Source of the DNA: Aphelenchoides besseyi
Taxonomy: Eukaryota; Nematoda; Chromadorea; Rhabditida; Aphelenchoididae
Direction of reading: 5' to 3'
Assembly (NCBI GenBank): GCA_024699855.1
Contig: JAMPIQ010000002.1
Span: forward strand, 5,394,001 to 5,458,000
DNA length: 64,000 nt
Under the pieces are notes generated by a model that made no database searches, was not told where the DNA came from, and saw only the letters and a list, made by a program, of their open reading frames with translations. Shown one piece after another: positions 11,045 to 25,016 of this stretch. The translations under genes and the position numbers were made by a program. Within the stretch, counting starts at the first letter, position 1, and each line of letters starts with the position of its first letter.

Positions 11045-12706
11045 ATGTTCACAGATCACGGGTTGGACGGAATCCCGGTGGATTCACAAAACGTTCGTTT
11101 TTTGCGCACTCCCGACGAATTTTACACGACTTTAGTTGTGAGTTTAGTTTGGGATTACATTCAAATTTGTGAATTTAGAACAAAACAAAAACTGCCAAGC
11201 AGCGAATTTACCTCACGAGTTTGTATTTGGGTGTCGGACCTTTGGAGCGTCAATTGGTAACGAACATTTAAATTCATTTGCTGAGGTGATTCTTTCAGGT
11301 CGACGAATTGGAGAATACTCTCGATAAGAATCCAAAATTAGAAGTCAAGATGCTGTTCGACTATTTGCGAGGAACTCGTGGTGGTGCGTTGGGAACTGCA
11401 GGGATGTTGGCCGAAAGAAAACTGCGAAATGCTGAAGTTGGTTTGTTTGATTAGCAAACCGTATGATTATGAGAAACTTCTGTTTCAGGTTTATCTTTTC
11501 CATACTCCCGATCTTCGTGGTACACTCAAACGTATTTTGCCGGAACGAATGAACGAGATAGTTGGACTTCAGCATATGAAGTTCTTCATCTTCGATGATT
11601 CGATTATTATCTCCGGGTATGTCGTTTGAACTAGTGATCATTGCTTTGTGCATCTAGAGCCAATCTCTCGGATACTTACTTTACCAATCGGCAAGATCGC
11701 TACGTTGTGATTGAAGACTGTCCGCGATTGATCGAATTCTTTATTGCAATATACGATTGTATTGCTTCTTGCTCGTACAAACTGGTGACTAATGGCGATT
11801 ACAAGATGAACTCAACGGCGCAAGAAGAACTAATCAAAAGTTTGTCTCGTATTCTTCGCTTATACAACGCTCTTTAGCGGATGTTCGAAAATTTCGCCGA
11901 GAAATGAACTCAAAGATCAACGCAGTAATCGGCGATTTGTCGACTGATTCTCAACAAAATGCTGAAACAATGATCTTTCCGTTTTTGCAAATGAAACCGT
12001 TTGGTATCGATCAAGAAGAACGAGTAATGGAACGTCTTTTGAAGAACTCCGTATGTTTGATTAATGGGTTCTGAACATGTTTATGTTAGAAAGACGATTG
12101 GAACTTAACATTTGCTACCGGATATTTCAATTTCGATGACAAGTATTCTGATTTGATTATTCGACAAAGTCAGTTTCCTTCTTCAATCATACTGGCTGCT
12201 CCAGATGCCAATGGATTTTTTGGAGCTCGCGGTATTTCTGGTGGTATACCGTCACTTTACGTTTATATTTCCCTTCTGTTTTACCGCAAAGTGCAAGAAC
12301 TGTTTAAACCGATTACGATGTACGAATGGAGTCGTTCGGGTTGGTCGTTCCACGCGAAAGGGATTTGGATAGAACCACGAGATTCAACTGAATGGTTTGC
12401 TACAGTCATTGGCTCATCGAATTACGGTACGCTACGTCATTTCGTTTCGTCTAACTCTCAATTTAGGTTATCGATCAACAAACCGAGACCTCGAATCTCA
12501 ACTACTGATCTTCACTAAAAACGATAAATTGAGACGAGAAATGGCGGAGGTTGGTTGGCTTTTAGATTCTACTCATGAGTTTACAGGAACGACAGAATTT
12601 GATGGAATTTGCAACTAAGATTGAAAGCTCAACATTCGAACGTGCTGATCGTTATGTTCCGATTTGGGTGCGGATATTTGCTCGATTTTTCCGTACTTTC
12701 TTCTAG
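11045..12706 (+). CDS. PGS1: CDP-diacylglycerol-glycerol-3-phosphate 3-phosphatidyltransferase (PGS1)
   Basis: Makes phosphatidylglycerophosphate from CDP-diacylglycerol and glycerol-3-phosphate, the committed step to cardiolipin in mitochondria. Nine exons join in phase to 443 aa, with introns of 37-52 nt, two using the donor GTTGGT. Both phospholipase-D-type HKD motifs are present: HMKFFIFDDSIIISGANLSD followed by TYFTNRQDRYVV, as in eukaryotic PGS1, and FHAKGIW with IGSSNYG and RSTNRDLESQ. FHTPDLRG and the RGTRG segment are also family hallmarks. The protein is shorter at the N-terminus than the human one, with no obvious long targeting peptide. An acceptor-like TTTCTCCAG precedes the ATG by nine bases. 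TMEM186, another mitochondrial gene, follows after only 114 nt. Confidence 0.92.
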
Positions 12707-12820
12707 GTTTCTGGGTTGTTAGGAATAAACAAGTGCAATTAACGAGCATGATAGTCACTATGTTAACAGACATTGCGATATTTGATTGAACGAAAAACGA
12801 ATTAAATCGTAAATCTTAGA

Positions 12821-13717
12821 ATGTTGACTGCAACTCTTGGTCTATTGTTGCGTGAAAGTTACAGAAGAACTCAACCTTCAGCTGTTCCTGTTCGCTCCAC
12901 GACCACCCGTCCGTCACGGCGAGTCATTCGTCACAGAAAACAAAAAGAAGCAAATTCATTTGAACCCGAAGTTCTACGGCAACGAATTGGTGGATTCTCG
13001 ATTAGACGACAGTGTTCGTCTTCGGTTAGTTCCAATAAAGTGAGAGAAGAATATGGTGAATGGTTAGTGAGTTGTTGTGTTTCTATCTAAATCGTTCGTT
13101 TGAGGATTCCTATTTACCGTTTCCCTTCAATTAAAATATGTGCGCTGATTTCGAGAATGAAACTCGTTCAAACCATTGCGAGTGTTTGTTTTGCTCCATA
13201 TCAGACATACGCGTTTATGAACGACCAGATTTCGAATTTAACGTTCTTTGGAAGTTTGGGATTAGCGGTTATTGCACCAATAACGTTGTTTGCGTTCACT
13301 CAGTAAGTTGCTTTTATTCGACTCAATTGGTGTTTAGAACGTTCAATCGAATCATTGGTGTCATTTCAATTGATCAAGAACAAGAGTTAGTTCGTTTCGG
13401 TTCGTCTGAGTTTTCATCGTCAGCTAGTAGTGAACACGTTTAGGTTATCTATCCTTCTGGGGAGGACGAAGTAACATCACTGCTCATCTTGACTCAGTGG
13501 TTCCATTGACTGACACCTACGATCTGGATACAAAAATGAAAATCGTCAAGTTGGACTTAGGAAAGTACGTAACTGTACAAACATCTAGCCATTGACAATA
13601 AAAAATTTCAGACACGGATCTCTACTCCTGAGTTTGCGGAAATGTGAAATAGTTGACGAGGAATTGGCAACAGAAGTTTTTGGTTCGATCGAATATTTTG
13701 AGACCAAAGAGTCGTGA
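12821..13717 (+). CDS. TMEM186: TMEM186-like mitochondrial complex I assembly protein
   Basis: Five exons (12821-13062, 13105-13302, 13338-13393, 13444-13564, 13612-13717) join to 240 aa. In mammals TMEM186 is an inner-membrane component of the MCIA complex that helps build complex I. Landmarks: an Arg-rich, acid-poor leader (residues 1-40, mitochondrial-targeting-like), then EWIPIYRFPSIK and SRMKLVQT, two hydrophobic segments (residues 105-150), and LSFWGGR with VVPLTDT, matching family blocks FYRF, SRLKL, FWG and IPLTET. A competing frame in exon 1 is excluded because only this one gives the EW-IPIYRF junction. The ATG is one base after AAATCTTAG, a likely trans-splice acceptor, so it may be the downstream gene of a PGS1 operon. 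Confidence 0.8.
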
Positions 13718-13929
13718 TTGTTTGAACGATTTAGTGTAGTAAATAAACTAGTAAGACTCTGGTTGCCTTCAGATAATACAGAAACAACTTGTGAACAAAC
13801 TCCTCGGTCAACCAAACCGGCGGACATTTCGCCAAAATTGCTAAAATCATTTGGCCATTTAGACGCCTCTCTATTCAATTTACTGGTCATCTTCATCATG
13901 TGTATAAATTGATAGTGTGTTTACGCCGT

Positions 13930-15752
<1,823 letters not shown>

Positions 15753-15979
15753 TGGTACAGGAATTCTCGAAACGGTTAGCCAGTGAAAACTACACATATA
15801 GCAGCAATGATGAAATCAACTTTGTTCATCTGCTAACATTGTATATTCAGTAATAAAACCGATTACTCTCTTGTCCCGTACTTTGAATACTTAACTATTA
15901 AGGTTTAATTAGAAGACCGATGGAGAGATTTATCATAAATAGAAAGCTGAAGCGGGTGTTCGGTATGAAAGGCGTTCGT

Positions 15980-17149
15980 TCACTGGAAATAATATTCATT
16001 AGCATCCGGAGACAAAGTCCAATTGCTGGCACAGAGTTCGATGAGAAGCAAAATCATTTTACGGGACCATGGCTCAGAGAGTTCGAGGAAGGCGTTTCGA
16101 ATGGTTGTTTTCAATTCGACCAACTTCTGTGGACAATTTCGTTCCAAGTCGTAGCCGATTTGTAACAGAGTTGAAATCATGCATTCCATCTAATACAAAG
16201 GTTAACTGGAATACTATTGTGAACTTACTTCTTCGATTTTCAAAGTTTCGAGGATCGGAGATTTGAGAAGATAGTCAAAGATTTTATATAAAACATCGAT
16301 AATTTCGTTTTGTTGCGTATGAGTATAAATGTCCGAAGTGAAACTGAGGAAGTCGATCCAAACTTTTATGTGTGAAGATCGTAGCTGTCCCCCTAAACCA
16401 CTTCATATACACATTTGTATTCACAGTCAAAATTTACGACAATCAAAATACTGATTAATCGAACTGACTACTCCACGTTGAAAAGCAACTCCTGATGGAC
16501 TGTCCATTAGAAGTGAACATAGTCGGGCAACTTGTCGTTGTTCTCGACGTTTTTCTTCGATTGCGTAATGACAAAGACAGTGAGCAAGATTCTCAGCTGT
16601 TTTCACATTTTCCATATGTTCTACAAACGTTGTATACAAAAAAACTAAATGAAAAATACCGTTGAAGAACTTGTCGATTACCTCTCGATCGGTTGTCAGT
16701 TCGAGTTGTCTGACTATTGACTCAATTTCTCCGATTTCCTTTGACGATAACGTTTTCTTTTTCTCTTCTTTGGGTGTTTTACTGTGCATACGACTGTTAT
16801 CTTTGGTCTTGCGAGCATCGGTGGTAGTTGAGGATCGTGAGTCCGAGCTTGCATTTGACACTAAACAGCGGAATAGTAATGGGTGTTAGATAGACGTCAT
16901 AACTTCTGATTAGTTTGATTTCACTTTTTTAGTTCACTGACCTTGATCTGTTTCTTTGCGTTCGAAGAAACCAACCGTCGGTTTTTCGGTGTCTTCGGTT
17001 GGTCGTGAGTTTGTTGGTTGGTTAGAACGCAAACCGGGAGGACGGTAAATAGCAACACATGGTCGTCTTAGTTTTGGCTCGTTTCTAGTCGAACCGTTGC
17101 GAGTCAATTTCGGTGTTTCATCGGACATTTCGGACTCCATGTCGAGCAT
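15980..17149 (-). CDS. MIF4G-domain protein, MIF4GD/CTIF-like
   Basis: Five minus-strand exons join in phase and end at 15980 (TGA). The C-terminal two thirds are a helical MIF4G domain. Matching blocks of human MIF4GD (SLIP1) include QRGVVSSINQYF, a middle KIFDYLLKSPILETL segment and the end LLIELCASNWTLSPDANEYY, where MIF4GD has a similar W...YYY ending. Such proteins bridge translation factors: MIF4GD links SLBP on histone mRNA to translation, and CTIF acts with the cap-binding complex. The N-terminus is Ser/Thr-rich with VAIYRPPGLRS and a Lys-rich stretch. Coding-like sequence continues upstream of the ATG at 17149 to about 17330 without a start, so a 5' exon may be missing. It is divergent from PACS. 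Confidence 0.7.
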
Positions 17150-17479
17150 GGAAATCGATGGGCAGAAAGCAATAAGTTGGCCACTTGTCGATTGTACTCG
17201 ACTACTGATCGATGAATTAACAGCGGCGCCCAGATGTGAGGCCAACTGCGAAAGAACAATTGCCGCTTCTAACGAACTGTTTCTGATTTGCGGTCGAGAG
17301 TTCTTTTTTGGAATGTTCGTACTTTCACCACGGTAAATCGCTGATCATTACTCTCGACTATTGAACAACGCGGTTAAATGTGGACTTAGACAGGATTTAT
17401 GGTCTTTCGATGACTACTCTGTAATTTTCGATATACGTTTTGAGCGTGGGAATCTCTTGCCAATTAGCGACCAAGTGAG

Positions 17480-20400
17480 ATGGAGGGCGAAACGGCCGTA
17501 GTGCCGATGAGAGTTTTTGCCAATTGGAATGCTTCAAACAATCAACGGGCTTCGAATTACAGCATGCCACGGTAGTTCTATAGTCCACGAAAAGAAACTA
17601 TTTTGCTTTCAGGGCGCTGTCAATGATATTGAACAAACTAACTTTTCACAAACAACTTGAAACCGAAAATTCGATCAACATTTCTGTGAGACTGCAGGTG
17701 ATTTCATTCAACGATTGCAATGGATATTCGCTTTTAGGGGCATAAAAGAACGCTGCGAAGCAATGACATCAACGTAAGTGTCTTTACAATCAAACTGCTT
17801 ATATCTAGATGGTTATTTTGCAAGCAATGAATTCGCTTTATAGGTCCGTTCATTTGGTTCGGGAGTTCAAATCCCATTGGATATCTCCTTTATCATTCAA
17901 GTAGGTTCTTCGTTTTGCTAACTCACTTAGTTGACTGTTTAGTACTCGCATTTTGTCAAGCAGAAACATAACATTTTGGAGATACTCATTCAACGACGAA
18001 AGAAGTACAAAAATCGTCAAATTTTTGGATACAAAACACTTTGTGCCGGTTTTCTCAACTTGGACGAAGTTTTGCAGATGGGAAGTGGACGAGAAATAAA
18101 AATCTTCCAAACAAACAATTTGGACAAAATCGAAGCAGATTTCAATGGTAAACAGTAGGGGCTTAGAAGCAAAACAGATCGAAATCTTTAGATTCGCATA
18201 TTGCAACGTTGAGTCTTTCGCATTGTCAAACTGTTGCCGTACAGCAGCCGGTTAAATCGACCAACAAAGGAACCGTCGGAAAGGATGTGATAACAAGGGA
18301 AGATAGTGAAGACAATGCGGAAGTCGAAGACGAGTCGAGTGATGACAGTGAAGAAGACGGTGATTTCGAACGAACGCCGCGAAGAAGAACAAACTCGATG
18401 CGAAAACGGCGATCGGAAAAGAAGTTCAGTCAAAAGAACATCAAACAAAAGGTCGCAAATTTGCTGAAACGATTCAAACAATCTGAAGAAGGACATGTAA
18501 GTCTTGATTCCATTTGTTTTCTGAACATTTGACTCAGGTCGCTGGAAACACTGATTCTTCATCTACGATACTTCCGCCGACGGCCAAAGAATTACAAGAG
18601 ATATTTCAAGAGTTGGAGAATATCAGCGATTCGGGACCTGAAGTGGACATTGATAAATTGAGTATTCGATCGAATCCACGACCCGGACTTCATCGTCCGT
18701 ATTTCGGATCGAAAGCGGATATACTACCAATCATCGACGACAACGTACGTATGAAGTCAATTAGATTGAATTCAAGAGTTTTAGATCGCCACCGATGAAA
18801 CGGAATCGGACGAAAGTTCGGATGGAGAGAACGTCGGTCAAATTGGAAAATGTGGAAGACGGAAAGTGAGTAGCGATACTCCTCAATCCTTAGCGCCGTT
18901 TACCGCCGTTTGTACACCAATGAAAACGTCAGCGACCGCCGATTCGGTAGAAATTCCACCATTAGAAATTCGTAAGTAAACAAGACAGTAACTCTATGAT
19001 TTGTATTCAATAATTGATTCCAACTCATAGCTAACTTCTGAATGTTGCTACTGTTATTCACAGTTTCATTTCTTTTGCAGGACGTGTCGATGAACCGCCA
19101 TCATTAGCCGAAGTGGTGAGTGTGGGTAGCTATTCACAGATATAACAATCGTTTTTAGTTAACACGTTTGGACAGTGAAACGTCGATAATTGCATCGAAT
19201 GTCTGGATCTGCTCGAGGTTTAGGAAGCTGTTCGAAATGTTTTCATCAAACCGATTTCAGTGCCGACTTTCCGTGGATTTCGCGCGTTGATTTCAATCAG
19301 TTGAGTAAAGTGCGAATTATCGATTGTCCGAATCCAACGGAAATGCGCGTAGTGGTTCAAAATGTCATTTCGAGGATTCAGAAATTGTAAGCCAACTCTT
19401 AAACCTCAAAACTTAGTGCAAATTTCAGTTGCAACAGCAACTCTGTGGCTCCAGCTCCCACGTTGATTGGAGTTTACGGTACCGATCGTCACGTCTCCCA
19501 TTTACTGCGCGCATACGTTGATCTTCTTCGGAACAAACCAGCACAGAATTGGATCTCGTATCTTCGATTTGCGATTGTATGCCCGCCCGCTTCAGCTCTT
19601 GGTCGTTTGTTATCTCAAGCATCCGATACTGGACACATCGAAGCGTCGTGGCGTCAATTAGCAAAGACTGCAAGTTTAATCGAAAGTGGCGAAGCGACGG
19701 CGTTGGATTTGCGAGGTTTCGAAGATACGCTCTACAACGCGATCAACGCTGCAGCAAACTCGGTCGACAGCCGAATGTTGAACTTACCGATCGGCGAAGT
19801 TATGCTGCAGCTCAATGTTAATCTGAACGATTCCATTCCTCAAAACTCAATTGGAACCGGTACCAGTAGTTCTGGAGACGGATCGCAGCTTTTCGTTCCG
19901 TTTCTCTCGGAACTTCATTTAGGCAACTTGGATGCACTGAACTACCTTTACTTTATGAAAAATTCTACTGAAGATCCACAAGGTCCACAAACATCAACAA
20001 CGACTTTGCACAACACACCAAACGTTCACAGCAATCCACAGACTCCGCCCGTTCCAACTTCCGTAACTTCGCAGGGATCTACGACCTCGCCACCTTCTTC
20101 ACCGCAGCTGCCAAAGTATGTGATTAAATTAGTGGCTTGAATATGCAAGTTGAATCTTCAGAACAAATGAATCGGGTCGAGAATTACATCTGGAATATTG
20201 GACATATTTGCCAACGAGTCAAAGTCAACCGGTTGCTCAACAACCAAACGATTTCTACGATCCCGTGGGCGTCGCCTTTCCTACGACTCCCGGTCGATCA
20301 CCAGCTCCAATTGGCAACAAATTCTCCATTAAAGCTTCGTTGAAAACATTGTCGATTGCACGTGAATGTACCTCCAACCTTCTGTCTATTCAATTCGTGA

Positions 20401-20708
20401 AGGAGAAGCGAAAAGATAAAGTGCTTCAGAAATTTGGTCGTCGTGCAAAATCGGTGAGTTTTTCCGATTGAATTTAAAGACGAATTTTGATTTAGAAACC
20501 GGGCGAGGGATTCACCTACTCTCAAGCAAGAGTCGTTGCTAACGTGTCTCGTTTGATTTGTTCGGGAAGTAAGAACTCGGAATTGGAAGTCTCAATTGAC
20601 GGAGTTGTTTGGCAACACGTTCGTTTCTTTCAAGTCACTTCTCAATGGCAAACACACGTTAAATTGTTTCCCATTTGCGTTGCATCGGCTCCAAATTCAG
20701 GCAGATGA
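17480..20708 (+). CDS. PACS: PACS family (phosphofurin acidic cluster sorting) protein
   Basis: A trafficking adaptor that binds acidic-cluster cargo. The first exon (17480 on) reads FANWNASNNQRASNYSMP and joins to RALSMILNKLTFHKQLE, aligning with the vertebrate PACS N-terminus. The furin-binding region follows: GHKRTLRSND, YSHFVKQKHNILEILIQRR, KKYKNRQIFGYKTLCAGFLN. Next come an acidic Ser/Glu stretch, NIKQKVANLLKRFK and SDSGPEVD. The C-terminal domain has VISRIQKF with CNSNS, then ASWRQLAK, a Ser/Pro/Thr-rich insert, and RLICSGSKN...IDGVVWQHVRFFQV to the end at 20708. More than ten short introns are inferred and not every junction was phase-checked. The ORF family match is strong along the whole length. 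Confidence 0.9.
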
Positions 20709-21374
20709 TTGAATTGTAAAAACCTTTTCGTTTACACCAACTACTTTCTTTTCTCACTAAATGTTCTACTGTTCATCCGTCCAAAGAGTTTACTTCTTTC
20801 TACGTGTTTTTCAATTCGTCCTTAGATACATCGAATGCTAAGTCTCAATCTTGCTGCAAATTCAACGAGCATAATAACCCAACTTTAGATCTATTTTTGC
20901 GCTAAACTGCAGGGCCTCACTTATTTCTGCCTCCTGAATTTCCTAACCACAGTATTCGTCTTCCATGCTCTTTTCTTTCATCTTTTGCCTTCAACCATTG
21001 GTAGGTAACACGAAGATTTTGCCTTCTCGATTTTGTTTGCAATAACTTTGGGCCAAATTATTCACTAGTCCCGATTGCCTTTATAAATTTCAGTCGTTAG
21101 TTGCTTTATGGTGCTTTTGCTACTTAGATTTTCTTTGAATTTGTGTATAAAATACACTCTTTGTCTGCATTCATACAATAAATGTACATTTATCAAAAGG
21201 AAATCGTTGATCAATTACACCGTTCACAAACGGTACAATCTATCCGTTCGTATACGTTCTATGGTTTTTGAATGCATCAAAAAAGGAAGTTATAGGTTGA
21301 ATATTATTGCATTCAAACTGAAGTGCCTGTCTTTCTTTCGTTCTTTGTATACGAACCCTCAATTCGTTAGAAGA
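20709..21374. other. Intergenic or 5' leader of TRNT1
   Basis: AT-rich sequence. An open frame continuous with TRNT1 reaches back to an ATG at 21108, so part may encode an alternative N-terminal mitochondrial extension. Confidence 0.4.
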
Positions 21375-22875
21375 ATGGCCGCTGAACTGAAGACCACAAC
21401 GGTCGACACTCCGCAGTTTCGAGCGCTATTCACCGACGAGCTGAAGCAACTGGCCGATCTGTTCAAGAACAACAACTACGAGCTGCGTATTGCTGGTGGT
21501 CCGGTACGTGATCTGTTGATGGGGATTCAGCCCGAAGACGTGGATTTTGCGACAACGGCAACTCCCACGGAAATGAAAAGCCTTTTTGAGCGTGAAGAAA
21601 TTCGAATGCTACATAAGAAGGGAGAAGAGCATGGCACCATTACCTGTCGAATGAACGACAAGGAGAATTTCGAAATCACGACTCTTCGTGTGGATGTCGT
21701 TTGCGACGGGCGACGAGCAGAAGTCGAATTCACACGTGACTGGTGCATCGACGCGTTTCGCCGAGATTTGACGATAAACTCGTTGTTCTTAGGTATTTTC
21801 GATCTGTTTTATTAATATCTCGATTAGATCTGGATGGAATTGTTTACGACTACACGAACGGCATTCAAGATGTTCGTAATCGTAGGGTTGCTTTTGTTGG
21901 AAACGCGGTCGAACGACTACAAGAAGACTACCTTCGGATTTTACGATACTTCCGCTTTTTTGGACGAATTTCGGAAACAGATCAACATGAGCAGATGAAC
22001 TTGGATGCCATCATCAAATGTCGAGATGGCATTAAGGTAACACCGAGAGATTGCGAGTATTCTGCTTGTATTTCAGAACATCAGTGGTGAAAGAATTTGG
22101 ACGGAACTCAGAAAGATTTTGATTGGACGAATGGCACCAGAAATGATGCGTGCAATGTTAGACGTCTGTGGACTGGCGAACTTGTTGGCACTAAAAAACG
22201 ACTATGCAATAAGTCGATTGGAAGAGTTCAAACGTGTAACCGAATCTGTGGGCAAACTGCGTTTAGAAGACGAATCCAAGTTGCCCGGCACCGTTCTGTC
22301 GTGTTTTTTCGAAGACTTGACGGACGTCGACAATTTTCGTAAACGTACGAAGATTTCAAATGCCGAACAAACGTTGTGCGAGTTTCTGGTGGAGAGTCGA
22401 GAGGATGCTCGAGCGAATTCGAATAATTTTCGACATTTCCAAAAGTTGTATTTGGACATCATTTACGAAGCCGGAGGTTGGTTATTTTCACTATTCGAAC
22501 GATCACAAGATGTTAAAGTTTCGGCAGAGGAACCAGCTCGTCGCTGTTGCATCGAATTGTTGAAGTACATCGACGCACCAGAAACCTTACAAACATTTCG
22601 AGAATGGAGTCTAAATGTCGCTAAATTTCCTATCACCGGACTTGATTTGATGAATGCCAATGTGCCAAAAGGCCCATCAGTGAAATACGTTTTGCAACAT
22701 CTTCGTCGCCTGTGGTTTGAGGTAACAGAAGTTTTCTGATTTCAAGAGTTCTTTTTGGTATTAGAGCGATTTCAAGATGACCAGCGAGGAACTTCTTGAA
22801 CACGCTAAGAACGACAAAATCGATAAAACACCAAGTCAGAGAACTCGTAAACGACGTTGGGTTCAAATCTCGTAG
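21375..22875 (+). CDS. TRNT1: CCA tRNA nucleotidyltransferase
   Basis: Adds CCA to tRNA 3' ends in cytosol and mitochondria. Four exons (21375-21792, 21828-22036, 22077-22721, 22765-22875) join to 460 aa. Visible motifs: ELRIAGGPVRDLLMG (nucleotide-binding G-G-x-V-R-D), EDVDFATTATPTEM with the metal-binding DxD-type Asp pair, HGTITCRM, FEITTLRVDV, RRDLTINSLFL, and EDYLRILRYFRFFGR (the motif-C region and the E-D-x-x-R base-recognition motif). ISGERIWTELRKIL starts the helical body. The frame stays open upstream to ATGs at 21261 and 21108, giving hydrophobic, Arg-containing leaders that could target a mitochondrial isoform, as the human gene does. Confidence 0.93.
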
Positions 22876-22979
22876 TGCGTTTGTTTTTGCAGCAACGGTA
22901 AGTGTACGATGAGAAGATCCAATTTCATTAAGATGCTAAAGCAAGTTTGTAGGCATTCCATTTCAAGTTTCTTTGCATT

Positions 22980-23351
22980 ATGTTGTTCTTTCAAGCACTC
23001 ATCTCGTTCCTAAGCGCCCTTTGCTTTATGGATGATTTTCAAGTGTGTAATTGGTGGAAACAAAGAAATGAAGTTCAGTTTTAGATCATATCAACTTGTT
23101 ATTTGTTCAATACAAAACCCGTTCCTCAAACTCAACCGATCAATAACGCTCGTTTTAAAAGTGTTTTTGGGAACTTTACGGTCAGTTTCTTTTACGATCT
23201 TATAACACGAAGTTTTCAGTTGAACACCGTCTACTCACCACAAACTCTCTCTCATTCTACCGGAAAATTGTCGAGTTCACGTCGGGAGTTGTTTCGTTGG
23301 AAAGCTCAAACTCAACCGATTCAATATCTTTCGGGTCGTGGTTTTGCTTAA
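22980..23351 (+). CDS. Small secreted or membrane-anchored protein, 96 aa
   Basis: Three exons (22980-23042, 23085-23180, 23220-23351) join in phase. The first encodes a hydrophobic start (MLFFQALISFLSALCF) that fits a signal peptide or anchor. The rest is a polar tail with the repeated pair QTQPI (KPVPQTQPINNARF and WKAQTQPIQYLSG). No Cys pattern and no recognised family. It sits about 100 nt downstream of TRNT1 on the same strand. Confidence 0.5.
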
Positions 23352-23404
23352 ACTTGGAAATTTTGTTTAATAAAACATTGAAATAACTATAGTCTATTTT
23401 CGAA

Positions 23405-24446
23405 CTAGTAATCCGGATAACAAAAACCACACGACAAACTACAAAACTTCCGCATGAATTTGACGTAAATCGGATTGAGACATAACTTCAATTTCTCATC
23501 ACAATCGATTCCAAGATCTCGACAAACACCGTACGCCGGCGTGCTAGTGCGACTGTGGAGACGAGTTCCCTTGCTTATCGTATTCCATTTGGATTTCTCT
23601 TGTTTACGCTGAAATGGGTTCGTAAAACGGGATCCAAAGAGCGAACTCACACAGAATCCACAGGTTCGTTTACAGTTTGAAGCAAGCAGAGGCAAGTAAA
23701 ATTGATTGAAACAAAGAGATTTCAAATAGAAACAATTCGGAGCCTGATCACGACAAGGCGTTTTACGCCTATGGAAACTGCTGGAAACTGAATGGTCGAT
23801 GGTGGAAACCGGCGGCTGAGGTAAAGGCTGAGGATAGACGATCGTTGGCGGTCTTGTTGTTAATTGTTGATGTTCGAACGATTCGCTTATAAATTCTTCA
23901 GAATTTTGATACTCCTCGTTGTTTTCGAATTCGTCATTGGAAATCGTTTGCTCTGAAACTTTGCGTCATTTTAATTATTGTTTGAGAACTACCTTGTGGC
24001 ACGATGTTAGCTGTATACTCGTCACGATCGTTGTTGTGCGAAAATGTCCTACTCCATTCAGGAAATGTTTTTGTGATAAACGGTCGAAATGCGTTATTCG
24101 ACGTTGAATGTTTGTGGAATGTTGAGTCGAAGATATCGACTATTTCATCAACGTCTTTGATGATTTCGCCGCATATTCGACACGTTTTTGGACATTTTTC
24201 TCTCATTATCTCTTTAAAAACTTCGTTTTTACACAGTCCTGCCTTCTCAAAACAATCGGGAGAGTAATCTGAACCGATGGTATTATGTTCTTCACGCAAA
24301 CCGAACTTACCAATGCAATCCGGTTGATCGTTGATTGGCAATTCGAATAGTGGATAGGGTAGAACGGCGCTGACCATTTCAGTTTGCAGATTGTGTAAAA
24401 GGAAACGGGTGAGTACTGTGAAGATGAATAATTTGCAATAGGTCAT
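23405..24446 (-). CDS. Secreted protein with three ShKT domains
   Basis: Four minus-strand exons join in phase. MTYCKLFIFTVLTRFLL is a signal peptide. Three ShK toxin-like (ShKT) six-Cys modules follow: DYSPDCFEKAGLCKNEVF to CPKTCRIC, then DQAPNCFYLKSLC to CKRTCGFC, and DLGIDCDEKLKLCLNPIY to CSLSCGFC. A long Pro/Thr/Ser linker separates modules one and two. ShKT modules are hugely expanded in nematodes, often in secreted enzymes, cuticle or host-interaction proteins. Here no enzyme domain is attached. The 42-nt first intron (24269-24310) happens to be open in frame, so a read-through form is possible; splicing brings the Cys pattern into register. Confidence 0.8.
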
Positions 24447-25016
24447 CTTTCGGTGAAGTGCTGAACCATGAGCATGTTTAGCGGAAAACCGACTGTATTG
24501 TGACCTCCGTTTGCATTAGAACTGTGACTGAAGTCCGGTTATTAGACGAATCGGACGTCCATTTTTGCTCTCTCGGTCCATCTCGGAGGGATCAACGAGC
24601 ACAAGTTGCTCTAATTTTAAACCAAACAAATACGCATGGCTAAACTCATCTTAAGTCAATCTCATCCTTCATTTAATTGCAACAAAAATGTATTTAAGGC
24701 TTTTCAGATGTCCCTTCAACAACGACAACCGATTTATAGTCTGCAAAGTAAAATAAACGGTTAAATCCATTGTATTTCATCGATTTTGAAGTCAGACGAT
24801 TGAGCAGTGACTATATAGCATTTGAAAACTTGTGGAAGCTGAATAACTCAAAGGTTTTTGATGTAAGACCGTGATGGCAAATTATATTTATTTGTATATG
24901 CATTTTTACTAATAAGCAAGTAGGTAAAAACCGTAGAACTGAAGCTGAATATGCAGAATTTGACACACGATTCAAATCGAAAAGCATCTGATTGTTGGAT
25001 ATCAAAAGTCCCGCGT
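24447..25016. other. Intergenic between two minus-strand genes
   Basis: Holds the promoter side of the ShKT gene and the 3' end of RUNDC1. TTTATTT near 24887 reads AAATAAA on the minus strand and may be the RUNDC1 poly(A) signal. No gene seen. Confidence 0.4.

Noticed and set aside
12837..13043. Alternative frame as the N-terminus of TMEM186
   Set aside because: It ends before a usable junction and has no ATG; the other frame begins with ATG, is presequence-like, and splices to give the conserved EW-IPIYRF block.
17397..17588. Minus-strand 63-codon frame as a 5' exon of the MIF4G gene
   Set aside because: The plus strand of the same bases encodes the PACS first exon, which splices in phase to a family-matching second exon.
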